A stretch of 64,000 nucleotides of DNA from Parvibacillus sp035426385 (GCA_035426385.1 DAOLZQ010000003.1:32066-96065), one strand, 5' to 3'. Positions 54,188 to 63,109 are shown, numbered from the stretch's first letter. Notes: generated by a model not told the origin, from the letters alone. Made by a program: numbers and translations.

Positions 54188-54921
54188 TCTTCAATTTTTG
54201 TCCAAAAACCCCAACTTAATTCAGCTTGAGATACCAACATTTTGTATCCATTTATAATTATAGCACCTTGGGCTTCACAAGAAGCCAAAAATAAGGATTT
54301 CGGTGGATTATAAATCAGATCAATGCAGATCTGGCCTGCAATTATTTTTTCATAGGGAAACTCAGGTTTTTCGTTCATCGCAGGATAAGTGCCAAGTGGG
54401 GTGCAATGCACTATAAAATCATAGTTATCCAATTCTAGATTGGATAGTTCAACCCAACTTAGCGTATTGAGCTCTGCTTTGCGACTGATGACAGTGTATG
54501 CAATATCTAAATTCTGAAATGCGGTCTTCACAGCTGCTGCAGCGCCTCCATTGCCCAATATAATTGCTTTCTGTGGGTAGTCTTTTATATAGGGCTGGAT
54601 AAGCGTAATAAATCCACCTACATCCGTATTATGTCCGGTGAGAGAGTGGTTGCTGACGCGGATACAATTGATAGCATTGGTTGACTGTGCGACAGGAGTG
54701 TGATTATCACAATATTTGAAAATTTCGCTTTTGTACGGAATGGTCACATTCACACCTGCATACCCGGATTCGAATAGCAATGATCTCACTTGAGAAAGAT
54801 CCGGTATCTCTATCAGATCGTAGCTTGCATTTCGTAATTTTTCGATCCTGAACTTCTGTTCGAAATATTGCTTAGAGAAGGAATGAACCAGAGATTTGCC
54901 TATAAGGCCATATTTCTTCAT
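54184..54921 (-). CDS. aroE: Shikimate dehydrogenase
   Basis: About 245 aa from the ATG at 54921; a TTG four codons upstream is less likely. Reduces 3-dehydroshikimate with NADPH in aromatic amino acid synthesis. GLIGKSLVHSFSKQYF holds the shikimate-binding SxS-like start, VNVTIPYKSEIFKY the catalytic Lys, NTDVGGF the paired Asp, and ILGNGGAAAAVK the nucleotide loop. Slightly shorter than the E. coli enzyme (272 aa). It leads a two-gene unit with proline dehydrogenase. Confidence 0.93.
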   Translation of the reverse strand: MKKYGLIGKSLVHSFSKQYFEQKFRIEKLRNASYDLIEIPDLSQVRSLLFESGYAGVNVTIPYKSEIFKYCDNHTPVAQSTNAINCIRVSNHSLTGHNTDVGGFITLIQPYIKDYPQKAIILGNGGAAAAVKTAFQNLDIAYTVISRKAELNTLSWVELSNLELDNYDFIVHCTPLGTYPAMNEKPEFPYEKIIAGQICIDLIYNPPKSLFLASCEAQGAIIINGYKMLVSQAELSWGFWTKIEE

Positions 54922-55054
54922 GTGCGTAGCCAATTCAACATAAATGTAATAAAATCATTCAGCCAAAATTAAAATGGTCATTCATTCACTGCTATTCAAT
55001 AATTTCTTCAACAGTTTGATATATTGCATACTCTTCATTTTAAACCAATTTAAT

Positions 55055-56707
55055 ATGGATATAGACCGATTACTTAAAAAATTGACGTCGAGAAAGCTCT
55101 ATGTTTTTCTAATTTATTTGGTAGCCACCTGGGTGATTTATTTTTCAAGTAGATATGCAGGTTTTGTCACTGATTATATTGGTTTCGAACAAGGCTATGA
55201 TAAATGTGGATTTCTACATTTTTATGAATGTGCCGGTCTAAAAAACTTTAGATATCTTCAGCATATCTTCTCCTGGCTTCTCTATCGAACAGTTGGTTCG
55301 GATACGATTTATTGGTTCTATCTATATATACTTTGGCATGCCATGGCTGCATTTATATCCTTTCTGTTTTTGGAAAGATTAACCCGCAAATGGATGACTT
55401 ACAGCGCCTCATTTGCCTTCATTAGTGCGTTTCTATTCCTCGTAAGTCCATATCAAAATGAAGTAGTGGTGTGGAAAGTTTGTATTCAGTATTGCTCAGT
55501 GGTCATTAGTGTGATGGGCGCACTGTACCTAATGGTTTCTGACACTGAGAATAGACATTGGAGGAATCCTTTGTTGATTTACGGACTGTTTCTCTATGGT
55601 ATTTTTTCACTGGAACAGACAGCGGTGATGCCTTTTTGCCTTTTATTATGTTTCCTGTTTTTGAGGATTGGAGGACATATTCCCAACTTTACTAGACGAT
55701 TCTCACTCCTATACTTTTTACCCTTAGTAATTATGCTGGCAGGGTTCTTCTCATTGAGTAAAATAGTATATGGTAAATGGGTGATGCATTATGGCGCCGG
55801 CACATTCAATCATCTTTTCAGCTTCCATACACTTGGAAAATATTATAGCTACTTTTTAAAATATATTCTTCTAACGCGTCACTGGCCACATACCTGGAAA
55901 ATGATGTTAGGTGAATTATTGGAACAGCCCATCTTTAGTGTTACGCTAACTATAGTTTTAATATATACTGCTATATCAGGTTTAATTTCATTTGTCAAAG
56001 GAAATAAAATTGCAGGGTTATTACTCCTACTAGGTGCTTTATATACAGTATCGGTCCTGCCGGTAATCCAGTTGTATATGACCATGCTGCTAAACAGTGA
56101 AAATGATCGTCTGGGTTATTTTTCATCCGTTTTTATATTGGCTTTTTTTACTTTGCTACTTTTCCAATTAAAGGCATTCATAAGAAAGATCATTTTATTA
56201 ATTTTTGTGATCGTCAATATTTTTCTGGCCTTTAATATGTCTAACTTATGGCAACAGGCTGATACTGCAATGCACCGATTTTTGAATTCTTTCGAGGCAT
56301 ATGATGCTAGTCGGGTATTTGTATTGTCAATTCCTGACAATTACAAGGGCGTGTTGGAGTTTAGGATATATGGTGAGTCTTCAGGACTGCAGGAATCACT
56401 CCAATATCGCCGTGGAAAAATATATACAGGTCAGATGTATGACATCATGAACTTCAACCAAGTAAGTCAAACTGATGGGACCCGTGTGAAAATTCTTAAT
56501 GATAGCACACTGCACGTTGAGTTTACTCAGAATGGTAATTGGTTTTGGCATGATGGCATTGGTGCCAGTTCACGTGAGTCCTCTTTATATAAGATTGAGA
56601 TGCAGGAGTATGGGTATAATGTAACTTTTAGAGATTTTGATCCGGCCAGAGATGTAATAATCTATGCCTCGGATGGGAAACTTAAGACCTTTGATTGGAA
56701 AAATTGA
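55055..56707 (+). CDS. Multi-pass membrane protein, possibly GT-C-like
   Basis: About 550 aa from the ATG at 55055 (MDIDRLLKKLTSRKLY, a charged start before the first helix). An in-frame ATG at 54974 would add 27 hydrophobic residues and is less convincing. About ten or more membrane helices span residues 15-410 (YVFLIYLVATWVIYF, WFYLYILWHAMAAFISFLF), with a luminal-type loop near 45-75, and a soluble C-terminal domain of about 130 residues (VFVLSIPDNYKGVLEFRIYG). The layout resembles GT-C glycosyltransferases, but I see no diagnostic motif. Neighbours give no clue. Confidence 0.7.
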   Translation: MDIDRLLKKLTSRKLYVFLIYLVATWVIYFSSRYAGFVTDYIGFEQGYDKCGFLHFYECAGLKNFRYLQHIFSWLLYRTVGSDTIYWFYLYILWHAMAAFISFLFLERLTRKWMTYSASFAFISAFLFLVSPYQNEVVVWKVCIQYCSVVISVMGALYLMVSDTENRHWRNPLLIYGLFLYGIFSLEQTAVMPFCLLLCFLFLRIGGHIPNFTRRFSLLYFLPLVIMLAGFFSLSKIVYGKWVMHYGAGTFNHLFSFHTLGKYYSYFLKYILLTRHWPHTWKMMLGELLEQPIFSVTLTIVLIYTAISGLISFVKGNKIAGLLLLLGALYTVSVLPVIQLYMTMLLNSENDRLGYFSSVFILAFFTLLLFQLKAFIRKIILLIFVIVNIFLAFNMSNLWQQADTAMHRFLNSFEAYDASRVFVLSIPDNYKGVLEFRIYGESSGLQESLQYRRGKIYTGQMYDIMNFNQVSQTDGTRVKILNDSTLHVEFTQNGNWFWHDGIGASSRESSLYKIEMQEYGYNVTFRDFDPARDVIIYASDGKLKTFDWKN

Positions 56708-56757
56708 CTTTTTATCAGATTCTATTAAGAGGAGAACTGACTATTTGTCAGATGTGT

Positions 56758-56765
56758 TATCTTTG
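56758..56765 (+). promoter_or_regulatory. Candidate -7 box of the miaB unit
   Basis: TATCTTTG matches TAnnTTTG 21 bases before the miaB start. No properly spaced -33 element. Confidence 0.35.
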
Positions 56766-56786
56766 CGACTTTAAATATAGACTTAA

Positions 56787-58208
56787 ATGGATTTAGTTTC
56801 TGAAGCGCGCGGCGCTACTAAGGTTATTCTAGAAGAACGTCAGGGAGAGGTTTTTGCTGAGACTGCCAGTGTACCCGGTTTGCGAAAGTTTTATATAGAG
56901 AGCTATGGCTGTCAAATGAATTTCTCGGATAGTGAGATAGTAGCCAGCATCTTGGCGAATGAAGGATATACTCCGACAACCGATCTTCAGGAGGCAGAAT
57001 TGGTTTTTCTCAATACCTGCTCGATTCGGGAAAAGGCAGAAGAAACCATTCGCCACCGACTGGTCCATTTTGGCGCAATGAAACGCAAAAATCCAAAGAT
57101 GACCATAGGAATTCTGGGTTGTATGGCTGAGCGTCTCAAGAAAGTATTGATGGAGGAGAATCAGTTGGTAGATTTGGTGGTGGGCCCAGATGCCTACCGA
57201 GATCTACCCAAATTAATAACTCGTACCGACGATGGCGAGCGAGCCATCAATGTACTACTCTCGAGAGAAGAAACGTATGGCGATATATCTCCGGTAAGAT
57301 TGGAGAGTAATGGTATTAGTGCCTTTATCAGCATCATGCGTGGATGCGATAACATGTGTTCTTTTTGTGTGGTTCCATTTACACGAGGTCGTGAACGAAG
57401 CCGAGATGTACACAGTATTTTGGCTGAGGCAGTGGATCTTCAGACTCGTGGGTTTAAAGAAATCACACTTTTGGGCCAGAATGTGGATTCATACAAATGG
57501 CAAGAAGCAGATCAAAACGTAAATTTTGCTCAATTACTTGAACAAGTTGCTATCGCCGCCCCTCACATGAGAATTCGATTTTCGACTTCACATCCAAAGG
57601 ATATTACTGATGACGTGCTTTACACCATGGCTCGTCATGACAATATCTGCAAATATATCCATTTGCCTATACAGTCGGGTAGTTCACGTATCCTTGATCT
57701 AATGAATCGCACTTACGACAGAGAGTGGTATATGGAAAAGGTGCGTCGCATCTATGAGATAATGCCTGAATGTGCCATTTCAAGTGATATCATCACCGGC
57801 TTTTGTAGTGAGACGGAGGAAGATCATGCAGACTCATTATCTATTATTGAATTTGGACAGTACACCATGAGCTATATGTTTGCTTATTCTGAGCGGCCGG
57901 GCACACAGGCTGCCAGAAAATATGCGGATGATGTGCCACTGGAAGTAAAGAACAGACGTCTGAGTGAGATTATTGTAAAGCAAAGAGATATCTCGCACGA
58001 ATTGAACAAGAAAGATATCGGAACAATATGTGAAATATTAGTTGAAGGAGAATCTAAGAAACGTAGAGACCAACTTAAAGGCCGTAATAGCCAAAATAAG
58101 ATGGTGGTGATAGATAAAACGGCTTCAGTACAGCCGGGAGATTTGGTACAGGTACTAATTACAGATTGTACCAGTGCTACTTTGATAGGTGAAATAGTGA
58201 ACGCTTAA
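56787..58208 (+). CDS. miaB: tRNA-2-methylthio-N6-dimethylallyladenosine synthase
   Basis: 473 aa. Radical-SAM methylthiotransferase acting on i6A37 of tRNA. The N-terminal cluster domain has YIESYGCQMNFSDSE, FLNTCSIREKAEE and GILGCMAERLK (three Cys); the radical-SAM Cys triad is in RGCDNMCSFCVVPFTRGRERSR; a TRAM domain ends the protein (ILVEGESKKRRDQLKGRNSQNKMVV). It leads the unit miaB, sigma-54 activator and coiled-coil protein, a gene order I recognise from other Bacteroidota. Confidence 0.96.
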   Translation: MDLVSEARGATKVILEERQGEVFAETASVPGLRKFYIESYGCQMNFSDSEIVASILANEGYTPTTDLQEAELVFLNTCSIREKAEETIRHRLVHFGAMKRKNPKMTIGILGCMAERLKKVLMEENQLVDLVVGPDAYRDLPKLITRTDDGERAINVLLSREETYGDISPVRLESNGISAFISIMRGCDNMCSFCVVPFTRGRERSRDVHSILAEAVDLQTRGFKEITLLGQNVDSYKWQEADQNVNFAQLLEQVAIAAPHMRIRFSTSHPKDITDDVLYTMARHDNICKYIHLPIQSGSSRILDLMNRTYDREWYMEKVRRIYEIMPECAISSDIITGFCSETEEDHADSLSIIEFGQYTMSYMFAYSERPGTQAARKYADDVPLEVKNRRLSEIIVKQRDISHELNKKDIGTICEILVEGESKKRRDQLKGRNSQNKMVVIDKTASVQPGDLVQVLITDCTSATLIGEIVNA

Positions 58209-58222
58209 ATGATAAATTCAAT

Positions 58223-59506
58223 TTGAAATTACAGGGCATAAAACAGAAGTTTGGTATTCTGGGCAACAGCGAAGGGCTTGAAAATGCACTTAGCACTGCA
58301 GTCCGTGTAGCTGCCACTGAATTAACAGTGCTCATCACCGGTGAGAGTGGAGTAGGTAAGGAAGTTTTTTCAAAAGTCATTCATTCTCTCAGTATTCGCA
58401 AGCACAACCCCTTTATTGCTATCAACTGTGGTGCAATTCCAGAAGGTACCATCAATTCAGAATTATTTGGTCACGAAAAAGGCTCATTTACAGGTGCTAT
58501 TGGCGAGCGTAAAGGTTATTTTGAGACAGTCAATGGCGGTACTATCTTCCTGGATGAAATAGGTGAGCTACCTCTAGATACACAAGCTTTGCTCTTAAGA
58601 GTATTAGAGTCAGGAGAATATATTCGAGTGGGAGCATCAAAGATTCACAAGACAGATGTACGTGTGATAGCAGCCACGAATGTACATTTAGAATCCTTAG
58701 TAAAGAAGGGTAGGTTCAGAGAAGATTTATATTTCAGGTTGAATATAGTGCCCATACGAGTACCTCCACTACGCGAGCGACGCGAAGACATAAAGATTCT
58801 GTTTCGACGATTCGCACTTGATTTCTCTGAGAAATATAATACGCCGGGTATTCAATTAGATGAGCAGGCTCTAAGATTCTTAGAAAATTATAGTTGGCCT
58901 GGAAATATTCGTGAATTGCGCAATGTTACTGAGCAATTATCAGTGATGTGCGATCAGCAGGTATTGACCATAGAAGAAATAATGCGTATTGCTCCCCAAT
59001 TGGCCAAGCGCAATCTGCCCAGTATAATTCGCGCTGACGATACAGAACAAAATCTATCCGATAGGGATATTCTGTACAAGTTATTATACGATATGAAGTC
59101 GGATATGCACGATTTGAAATCACTTGTGTTTGAGCTTATTAATAGTAATCAGTTAGTCGTAAGAGATACCTCTGCTCTTAAGCATCTATCAAGCTATACA
59201 CGTCAATCTGAGCCCATTTACCCGGCTTCTTTCAATAGCACTATAGCTGCACAGACCTCTTTTCTGCCCACCTCTCCCGAACTGTCGCATCAGGATGCCT
59301 TGAGTCCGGTCTTCTTACAGGACAATGACTTAGAGGATTTTGAGCTTATGCATGAAATACCTGAAATACTTTCCATCGAGGATATGGAGAAGGAAATGAT
59401 TACAAAGTCACTTAAAAAATTTAAAGGCCGTCGTAAAGAGGCTGCTCGTGAACTGGGCTTGTCAGAGCGAACGCTATATCGTAAGATAAAACAATATGAA
59501 CTTTGA
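58223..59506 (+). CDS. Sigma-54-dependent transcriptional activator without receiver domain
   Basis: 427 aa with a TTG start 14 bases after miaB; the AAA+ domain begins at about residue 10 and no ATG is available. Walker A is GESGVGKE, the sigma-54 contact loop is GSFTGA (Ser in place of the usual first Ala of GAFTGA), Walker B is GGTIFLDEIGELP, and an arginine-finger region FREDLYFRLNIVP follows. A linker of about 130 residues leads to a Fis-type helix-turn-helix (KFKGRRKEAARELGLSERTLYRKIKQY). With no N-terminal sensor, activity must be set by other means. Target promoters unknown. Confidence 0.92.
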   Translation: MKLQGIKQKFGILGNSEGLENALSTAVRVAATELTVLITGESGVGKEVFSKVIHSLSIRKHNPFIAINCGAIPEGTINSELFGHEKGSFTGAIGERKGYFETVNGGTIFLDEIGELPLDTQALLLRVLESGEYIRVGASKIHKTDVRVIAATNVHLESLVKKGRFREDLYFRLNIVPIRVPPLRERREDIKILFRRFALDFSEKYNTPGIQLDEQALRFLENYSWPGNIRELRNVTEQLSVMCDQQVLTIEEIMRIAPQLAKRNLPSIIRADDTEQNLSDRDILYKLLYDMKSDMHDLKSLVFELINSNQLVVRDTSALKHLSSYTRQSEPIYPASFNSTIAAQTSFLPTSPELSHQDALSPVFLQDNDLEDFELMHEIPEILSIEDMEKEMITKSLKKFKGRRKEAARELGLSERTLYRKIKQYEL

Positions 59507-59550
59507 CGTGCCTCTTCAAAATACATTAAGAATCAAGAAAAATATTTTGA

Positions 59551-59973
59551 ATGAAGTTTTTAATTAAAGTTGCCCTCATCCTGATAGTAGGGATTTTGGT
59601 TTATAATTATTTTTGGGGAACGCCAGAAGAAAAGGCCACTTCCACTCAGGTTTACACTAAAGTCAAGGATCTGACCGTGTCAGTGGTTGACGTACTCAAG
59701 CAGGAAAAAGATAAGTTCGATAAAGGCAAATATGATACCGCAATTGATAAAGTTGAAAATGTCATAAGTACATTACGCTCAAATAAAAAAGAACTGTCAT
59801 CATCTGAACAAAATCAAGTAGAGCAGTTAAATCTGGAAAAGGATCAGTTAAAGACTGATATAGAGCGTACAAATAAACTGCCGGAAAAGGAGGCAGATGA
59901 AGCGTCTAAAAAACTGGATGATAGACTTATGAATTTATTGCACAAGGCAGAGGAAATAGTCAGGAAAAAATAA
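59551..59973 (+). CDS. Membrane-anchored coiled-coil protein of unknown function
   Basis: 140 aa. One N-terminal membrane helix (residues 4-22, IKVALILIVGILVYNYFW) followed by a highly charged helical region (about 30-140, with QLNLEKDQLKTDIERTNKL) likely to form a coiled coil. No family recognised. It lies 44 bases after the sigma-54 activator and 2 bases before AMP nucleosidase, so it is probably in one transcript with both. Confidence 0.75.
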   Translation: MKFLIKVALILIVGILVYNYFWGTPEEKATSTQVYTKVKDLTVSVVDVLKQEKDKFDKGKYDTAIDKVENVISTLRSNKKELSSSEQNQVEQLNLEKDQLKTDIERTNKLPEKEADEASKKLDDRLMNLLHKAEEIVRKK

Positions 59974-59975
59974 GT

Positions 59976-60746
59976 ATGAAAACAAAAGAAGAAATTATTG
60001 GTAATTGGCTGCCTCGCTATACTTCGCGGCAACTGGAGGAGTTTGGGGAATACATCATTTTAGTCAATTTTATTGATTACGTTTCGCGCTTTGCTAAGAT
60101 CTATGATGTCCCTGTGATGGGACAGAATAAGGCAATGCAGAGTGCAAGCCATGACGGAATTACAATTATTAATTTCGGTATGGGTAGTCCAAATGCAGCC
60201 ACAGTCATGGATTTGCTAGAGGCGATTACTCCAAGGGCAGTATTATTTCTCGGTAAATGCGGTGGTCTAAAGAAAGTAAATCATCTCGGTGACCTGGTTT
60301 TACCCATCGCAGCTATCAGGGGAGAGGGTACTTCAAATGATTACATGCCACCGGAAGTGCCTGCTTTGCCCTCCTTTGCACTTCAGAAGGCAATATCTAC
60401 CGCAATAAGAGAGTTTGAGCGAGACTATTGGACAGGAACAGTCTATACAACTAACAGGCGTATCTGGGAGCATGATGATCATTTCAAAGAGTATCTTACT
60501 TCCCTTCGATGTATGGCAGTAGATATGGAGACTGCGACCATTTTTACCGTGGGTTTTAAAAATCGTATTCCAGTAGGTGCTTTGCTTCTTGTGTCAGATA
60601 TACCTATGGTTCCTGAGGGAGTAAAGACTGATATCAGTGATCAACTAGTATCAGCTACCTTTGTGGATGATCATCTTAAGATCGGTATTATGTCGCTCGA
60701 GATGCTCAAGAATAACCACAAAACGGTCAGGCATCTAAAATTTTAA
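59976..60746 (+). CDS. amn: AMP nucleosidase
   Basis: 256 aa. Splits AMP to adenine and ribose 5-phosphate. The fold is that of purine nucleoside phosphorylases: ITIINFGMGSPNAATVMDLL, AVLFLGKCGGLKKV, and CMAVDMETATIFTVGF with the ribose-binding Glu, then LLLVSDIPM with the Asp. It lacks the large N-terminal regulatory domain of the E. coli enzyme (about 484 aa), as is usual in Bacteroidota. It starts 2 bases after the coiled-coil gene. Confidence 0.88.
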   Translation: MKTKEEIIGNWLPRYTSRQLEEFGEYIILVNFIDYVSRFAKIYDVPVMGQNKAMQSASHDGITIINFGMGSPNAATVMDLLEAITPRAVLFLGKCGGLKKVNHLGDLVLPIAAIRGEGTSNDYMPPEVPALPSFALQKAISTAIREFERDYWTGTVYTTNRRIWEHDDHFKEYLTSLRCMAVDMETATIFTVGFKNRIPVGALLLVSDIPMVPEGVKTDISDQLVSATFVDDHLKIGIMSLEMLKNNHKTVRHLKF

Positions 60747-60772
60747 CAGCATACATTTTGACTGCTCTATGC

Positions 60773-60796
60773 AAATCAACTATATCTGTGGGTGAG
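60773..60796. repeat. Dispersed 24-base repeat, copy 1
   Basis: Matches 62396-62419 at 21 of 24 bases, including TATATCTG and GGGTGAG. Same orientation. Confidence 0.6.
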
Positions 60797-61062
60797 CGCC
60801 TGAACCATGCCTTGCATGGCCATACCGCTGGAGCGGCATTATCAAAGCAACAACATGTAGGGGCGCGAAGAAATAGCCCGTAGACTATTGTCTTTTAGAA
60901 ACTGATGTGTGCTGTTAATTCATTATTTCCTTTAAAATAGCTCATCAAAGGGTTACTTTACGCTTACATTATTCATGGAAGCTGCGAGCGTAGCCTCGCA
61001 GTTCGCTCATCAAAGATGGCACCCCATCTTCGGCCCTGCAAGGCAGGGCTACATTCGGTCAT

Positions 61063-61079
61063 CCCGCTGATCACGCAGA
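61063..61079. repeat. Dispersed 17-base repeat, copy 1
   Basis: CCCGCTGATCACGCAGA here is repeated exactly at 61799-61815, so this sequence flanks the histidine-phosphatase gene on both sides in the same orientation. Confidence 0.75.
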
Positions 61080-61094
61080 ATTAACTAATGTACG

Positions 61095-61688
61095 TTATTT
61101 TCCATATTTTAAATGTACTACTCTGGCATTACCTTTTTCAGAAACACTGACTATGTATAAGTTATTATATTCATTTTCCGGAATATCCGGATACACCGGA
61201 TTGCCGACCAAAGTATTCAACAATACATTGGTAGTATTGGAATGACCGACTACATAGACCACCTGATTCTTGTATTGAAGCAGAAGTTGGTCAATAAGTT
61301 GTGATAATTTTTCGGGGTCATAAATTTGAGTTGTCAGGTTGTTTTTTTCGGCAAGTGGCGCGGCAGTTTCTTTGGTACGTTTATAATTTGTAGAGTAGAC
61401 CCCCCGTATAGGTGTCGTATGCAATACTCTAGCCAATTCAATAGCGCGTTCCTGTCCGGTTACACTTAAGCTTGGATCCATGCCTGCTCCGGAAGTTTCA
61501 GCATGTCTCGATAAAATGAAAGTAGTGGTAGAATCATTTATGTATTCAATGAGTTTGACTGTATCGGTTTGTGCTATATAAATAGTGTCGATCTTAGTGA
61601 CCGTTTTGATGATTGCTTCCGGTCCTTTTGAACAATTAGAGAAGGCAAAAGTGGCAATTAGTATAAAAACACATAGTTTGGAGAGCAT
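61095..61688 (-). CDS. Histidine phosphatase superfamily lipoprotein
   Basis: 197 aa. Lipoprotein-like signal with Cys at about residue 19 (FAFSNCSKGPE). From about residue 57 it is a short histidine phosphatase: the phospho-acceptor His in ILSRHAET, the YSTNYKRTKETAAPLA segment with the second Arg, and the later catalytic His in VVYVVGHSNTTNVLLNTL. Substrate unknown; the location should be periplasmic or surface. Flanked on both sides by repeat-rich DNA. Confidence 0.85.
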   Translation of the reverse strand: MLSKLCVFILIATFAFSNCSKGPEAIIKTVTKIDTIYIAQTDTVKLIEYINDSTTTFILSRHAETSGAGMDPSLSVTGQERAIELARVLHTTPIRGVYSTNYKRTKETAAPLAEKNNLTTQIYDPEKLSQLIDQLLLQYKNQVVYVVGHSNTTNVLLNTLVGNPVYPDIPENEYNNLYIVSVSEKGNARVVHLKYGK

Positions 61689-61798
61689 TATTGTGATTTT
61701 TTGTAAATATAATAGAATGAGTCAAATCTGAAAGTAGACACCTACTATTTGTTAAAGTGAAAAATTTAATAAAAAAAATGAATTTCAATTGGTTTTTG

Positions 61799-61815
61799 CC
61801 CGCTGATCACGCAGA
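61799..61815. repeat. Dispersed 17-base repeat, copy 2
   Basis: Exact second copy of 61063-61079; followed by a variant GCAGATCAACGCAGAAAT extension. Confidence 0.75.
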
Positions 61816-62052
61816 TCAACGCAGAAATGTATTTCTAGGCATATAAGGAGCCGTTACCCTGCAATAGTCAGGAGAGTAATTGCCTTAATCTACAGGGACA
61901 TACCGCTGAGTGGTCAGTACTCCTAAATTATTAATGAGTTTCAATTTAGTTACGAATTTCCCCATTCAGAGATTGTTTGCTAACCTCGGAAATGTATCAC
62001 GTCCATTCAGGGCTGAAAGAACATGTGCATGCACAATTCTATAGACTAATAC

Positions 62053-62225
62053 AAGCTCTGGAGGAGCGCAATACGTATGCAAATCTCAAAGGATTTTGTA
62101 GCCAACAATTTAGTTTAAGCTCTGAAAGAGCGTAATACATCAGCAAAGGGCGCAGCCCTTTGTCAGGTTACCCAAAATATAAGCTCTGAAGGAGCGCAAT
62201 ATATCCTCGAAGGGTGCCGCCCTTC
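62053..62225. repeat. Three-unit array with exact 64-base period and paired hairpins
   Basis: A 21-base core containing GCTCTGAAGGAGC-like hairpins starts at 62053, 62117 and 62181, exactly 64 bases apart. After each core comes a second hairpin at the same relative place: weak in unit 1 (about 62076-62096), CAAAGGGC/GCCCTTTG in unit 2 (62143-62161), CGAAGGG/CCCTTCG in unit 3 (62208-62226). The second stems differ in sequence but keep pairing. Confidence 0.8.
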
Positions 62226-62327
62226 GAATTCATATTAAAATAACGAATGTGAAAGGATGATACAATTTGGCATATAGTTTTAAAAAATGGGCGTACCTAC
62301 GGCACTCAATCCCAATCGTTATTTTTT

Positions 62328-62347
62328 CCCCGGATTGATATCCGGGG
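62328..62347. repeat. Perfect 8-base inverted repeat
   Basis: CCCCGGAT (62328-62335), loop TGAT, ATCCGGGG (62340-62347). Lies between two imperfect copies of a segment with AAATGGG and CCTACGG (about 62285-62302 and 62353-62371). Confidence 0.6.
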
Positions 62348-62361
62348 TTACAAAATGGGTC

Positions 62362-62380
62362 GAGCCTACGGCTCTTTTTT
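62362..62380 (+). terminator. Terminator-like short hairpin with T run
   Basis: GAGCC (62362-62366), loop TAC, GGCTC (62370-62374), then six T. No plus-strand gene ends just upstream, so it may be only a repeat element that mimics a terminator. Confidence 0.3.
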
Positions 62381-62395
62381 ACAATGTCTCTGTGG

Positions 62396-62419
62396 AAATC
62401 AGTTATATCTGCGGGTGAG
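62396..62419. repeat. Dispersed 24-base repeat, copy 2
   Basis: Partner of 60773-60796 with three differences. Confidence 0.6.
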
Positions 62420-62631
62420 TTACCTTTTTAGTTTGGGAAAGGAGTTGGATTCAGTAGAATATATCATAAATATTCAAGTTCAATGATAAATGTTAATAGT
62501 ATGTTAACTGAAATACTATATTATGAGAAGTCAAAAATTCTTTTTTTTTTACAAACTTTCCGGAGAGATAGTTGTAACTGAAAATAACTTTAAAAGAGTA
62601 GGGTATCTTTTATATATTAAATCTCTATCTT

Positions 62632-63108
62632 ATGAAAAATGGAATATTTAAACTGTTATCTATTGGTGTATTTTTATTCACTGCACTGATTTTTACAAAC
62701 TGCGACAAGGAACAACTGGTAAGTCTAAAAAAAGATCAGGTGCAATTAGATCCTAATGCACAATTGCAACAGCGTGCGCCACTCCGTGAATGGTATGATA
62801 ATGGAGGTACTGATTATGGATGTAGAAATAATGCTGGTACTTGTGCTGATGATGTAATAATTACGGGAAAGAGAAGTGAAGGTTATAATAAATTGAAATT
62901 GGCTGCTCAGGGTTCGGCGAATCTACAAACGACTTTTTCAACTTATAGCACTGACGCTAATGTGATTTTTGGTACCACCAATACTGCCGGTGTAATTAAT
63001 GGTACGACTACAGTGGAATTGAAAGGCCCAAAGAATGGTATTGTGTACTGGAAATTTATCGATATTTCTACCAGTGCTTTAAACTCAGTCATTGGCATAA
63101 ACGAATAA
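62632..63108 (+). CDS. Small Cys-containing lipoprotein of unknown function
   Basis: 158 aa. Lipoprotein signal with Cys at about residue 24 (ALIFTNCDKEQ). Around residues 56-75 lies a motif with two Cys five residues apart (YGCRNNAGTCADDVIITG), like that of small exported Bacteroidota proteins; the remainder is polar and Thr-rich. No named family recognised. It ends 1 base before the GTG of the next, also lipoprotein, gene, so the two are co-transcribed and may work together. Confidence 0.7.
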   Translation: MKNGIFKLLSIGVFLFTALIFTNCDKEQLVSLKKDQVQLDPNAQLQQRAPLREWYDNGGTDYGCRNNAGTCADDVIITGKRSEGYNKLKLAAQGSANLQTTFSTYSTDANVIFGTTNTAGVINGTTTVELKGPKNGIVYWKFIDISTSALNSVIGINE

Positions 63109-63109
63109 A

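Larger units (their letters stand above)
60747..61094. repeat. Intergenic region with a cluster of small perfect hairpins
   Basis: No gene. Hairpins: CCATGC/GCATGG (60805-60819), CCGCT/AGCGG (60825-60836), CTGCGAG/CTCGCAG (60982-61001), AGATGG/CCATCT (61014-61029), GCCCTG/CAGGGC (61033-61049). Its edges carry dispersed repeats also seen at 61799 and 62396. None is followed by a T run on either strand. Confidence 0.65.
61689..62631. other. Long intergenic region with repeats and hairpins, no gene seen
   Basis: About 940 bases. It contains the 17-base dispersed repeat (61799-61815), a three-unit 64-base array (62053-62225), a perfect 8-base hairpin (62328-62347), a hairpin with T run (62362-62380), the 24-base dispersed repeat (62396-62419), then AT-rich DNA that should hold the promoter of the lipoprotein gene at 62632. 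No open frame of note. Confidence 0.6.

Noticed and set aside
54974..55054. Longer start for the membrane protein at 55055
   Set aside because: The extra 27 residues are a hydrophobic stretch unlike a normal start, while the ATG at 55055 begins with a charged segment before the first helix.
60747..61094. tRNA or other standard RNA gene in the hairpin-rich gap
   Set aside because: The hairpins do not form a cloverleaf and no conserved T-loop or anticodon arm was found.
62053..62225. CRISPR array
   Set aside because: Only three units, the core itself is a hairpin, and the sequences between are themselves structured and related rather than unique spacers; no cas gene is present.
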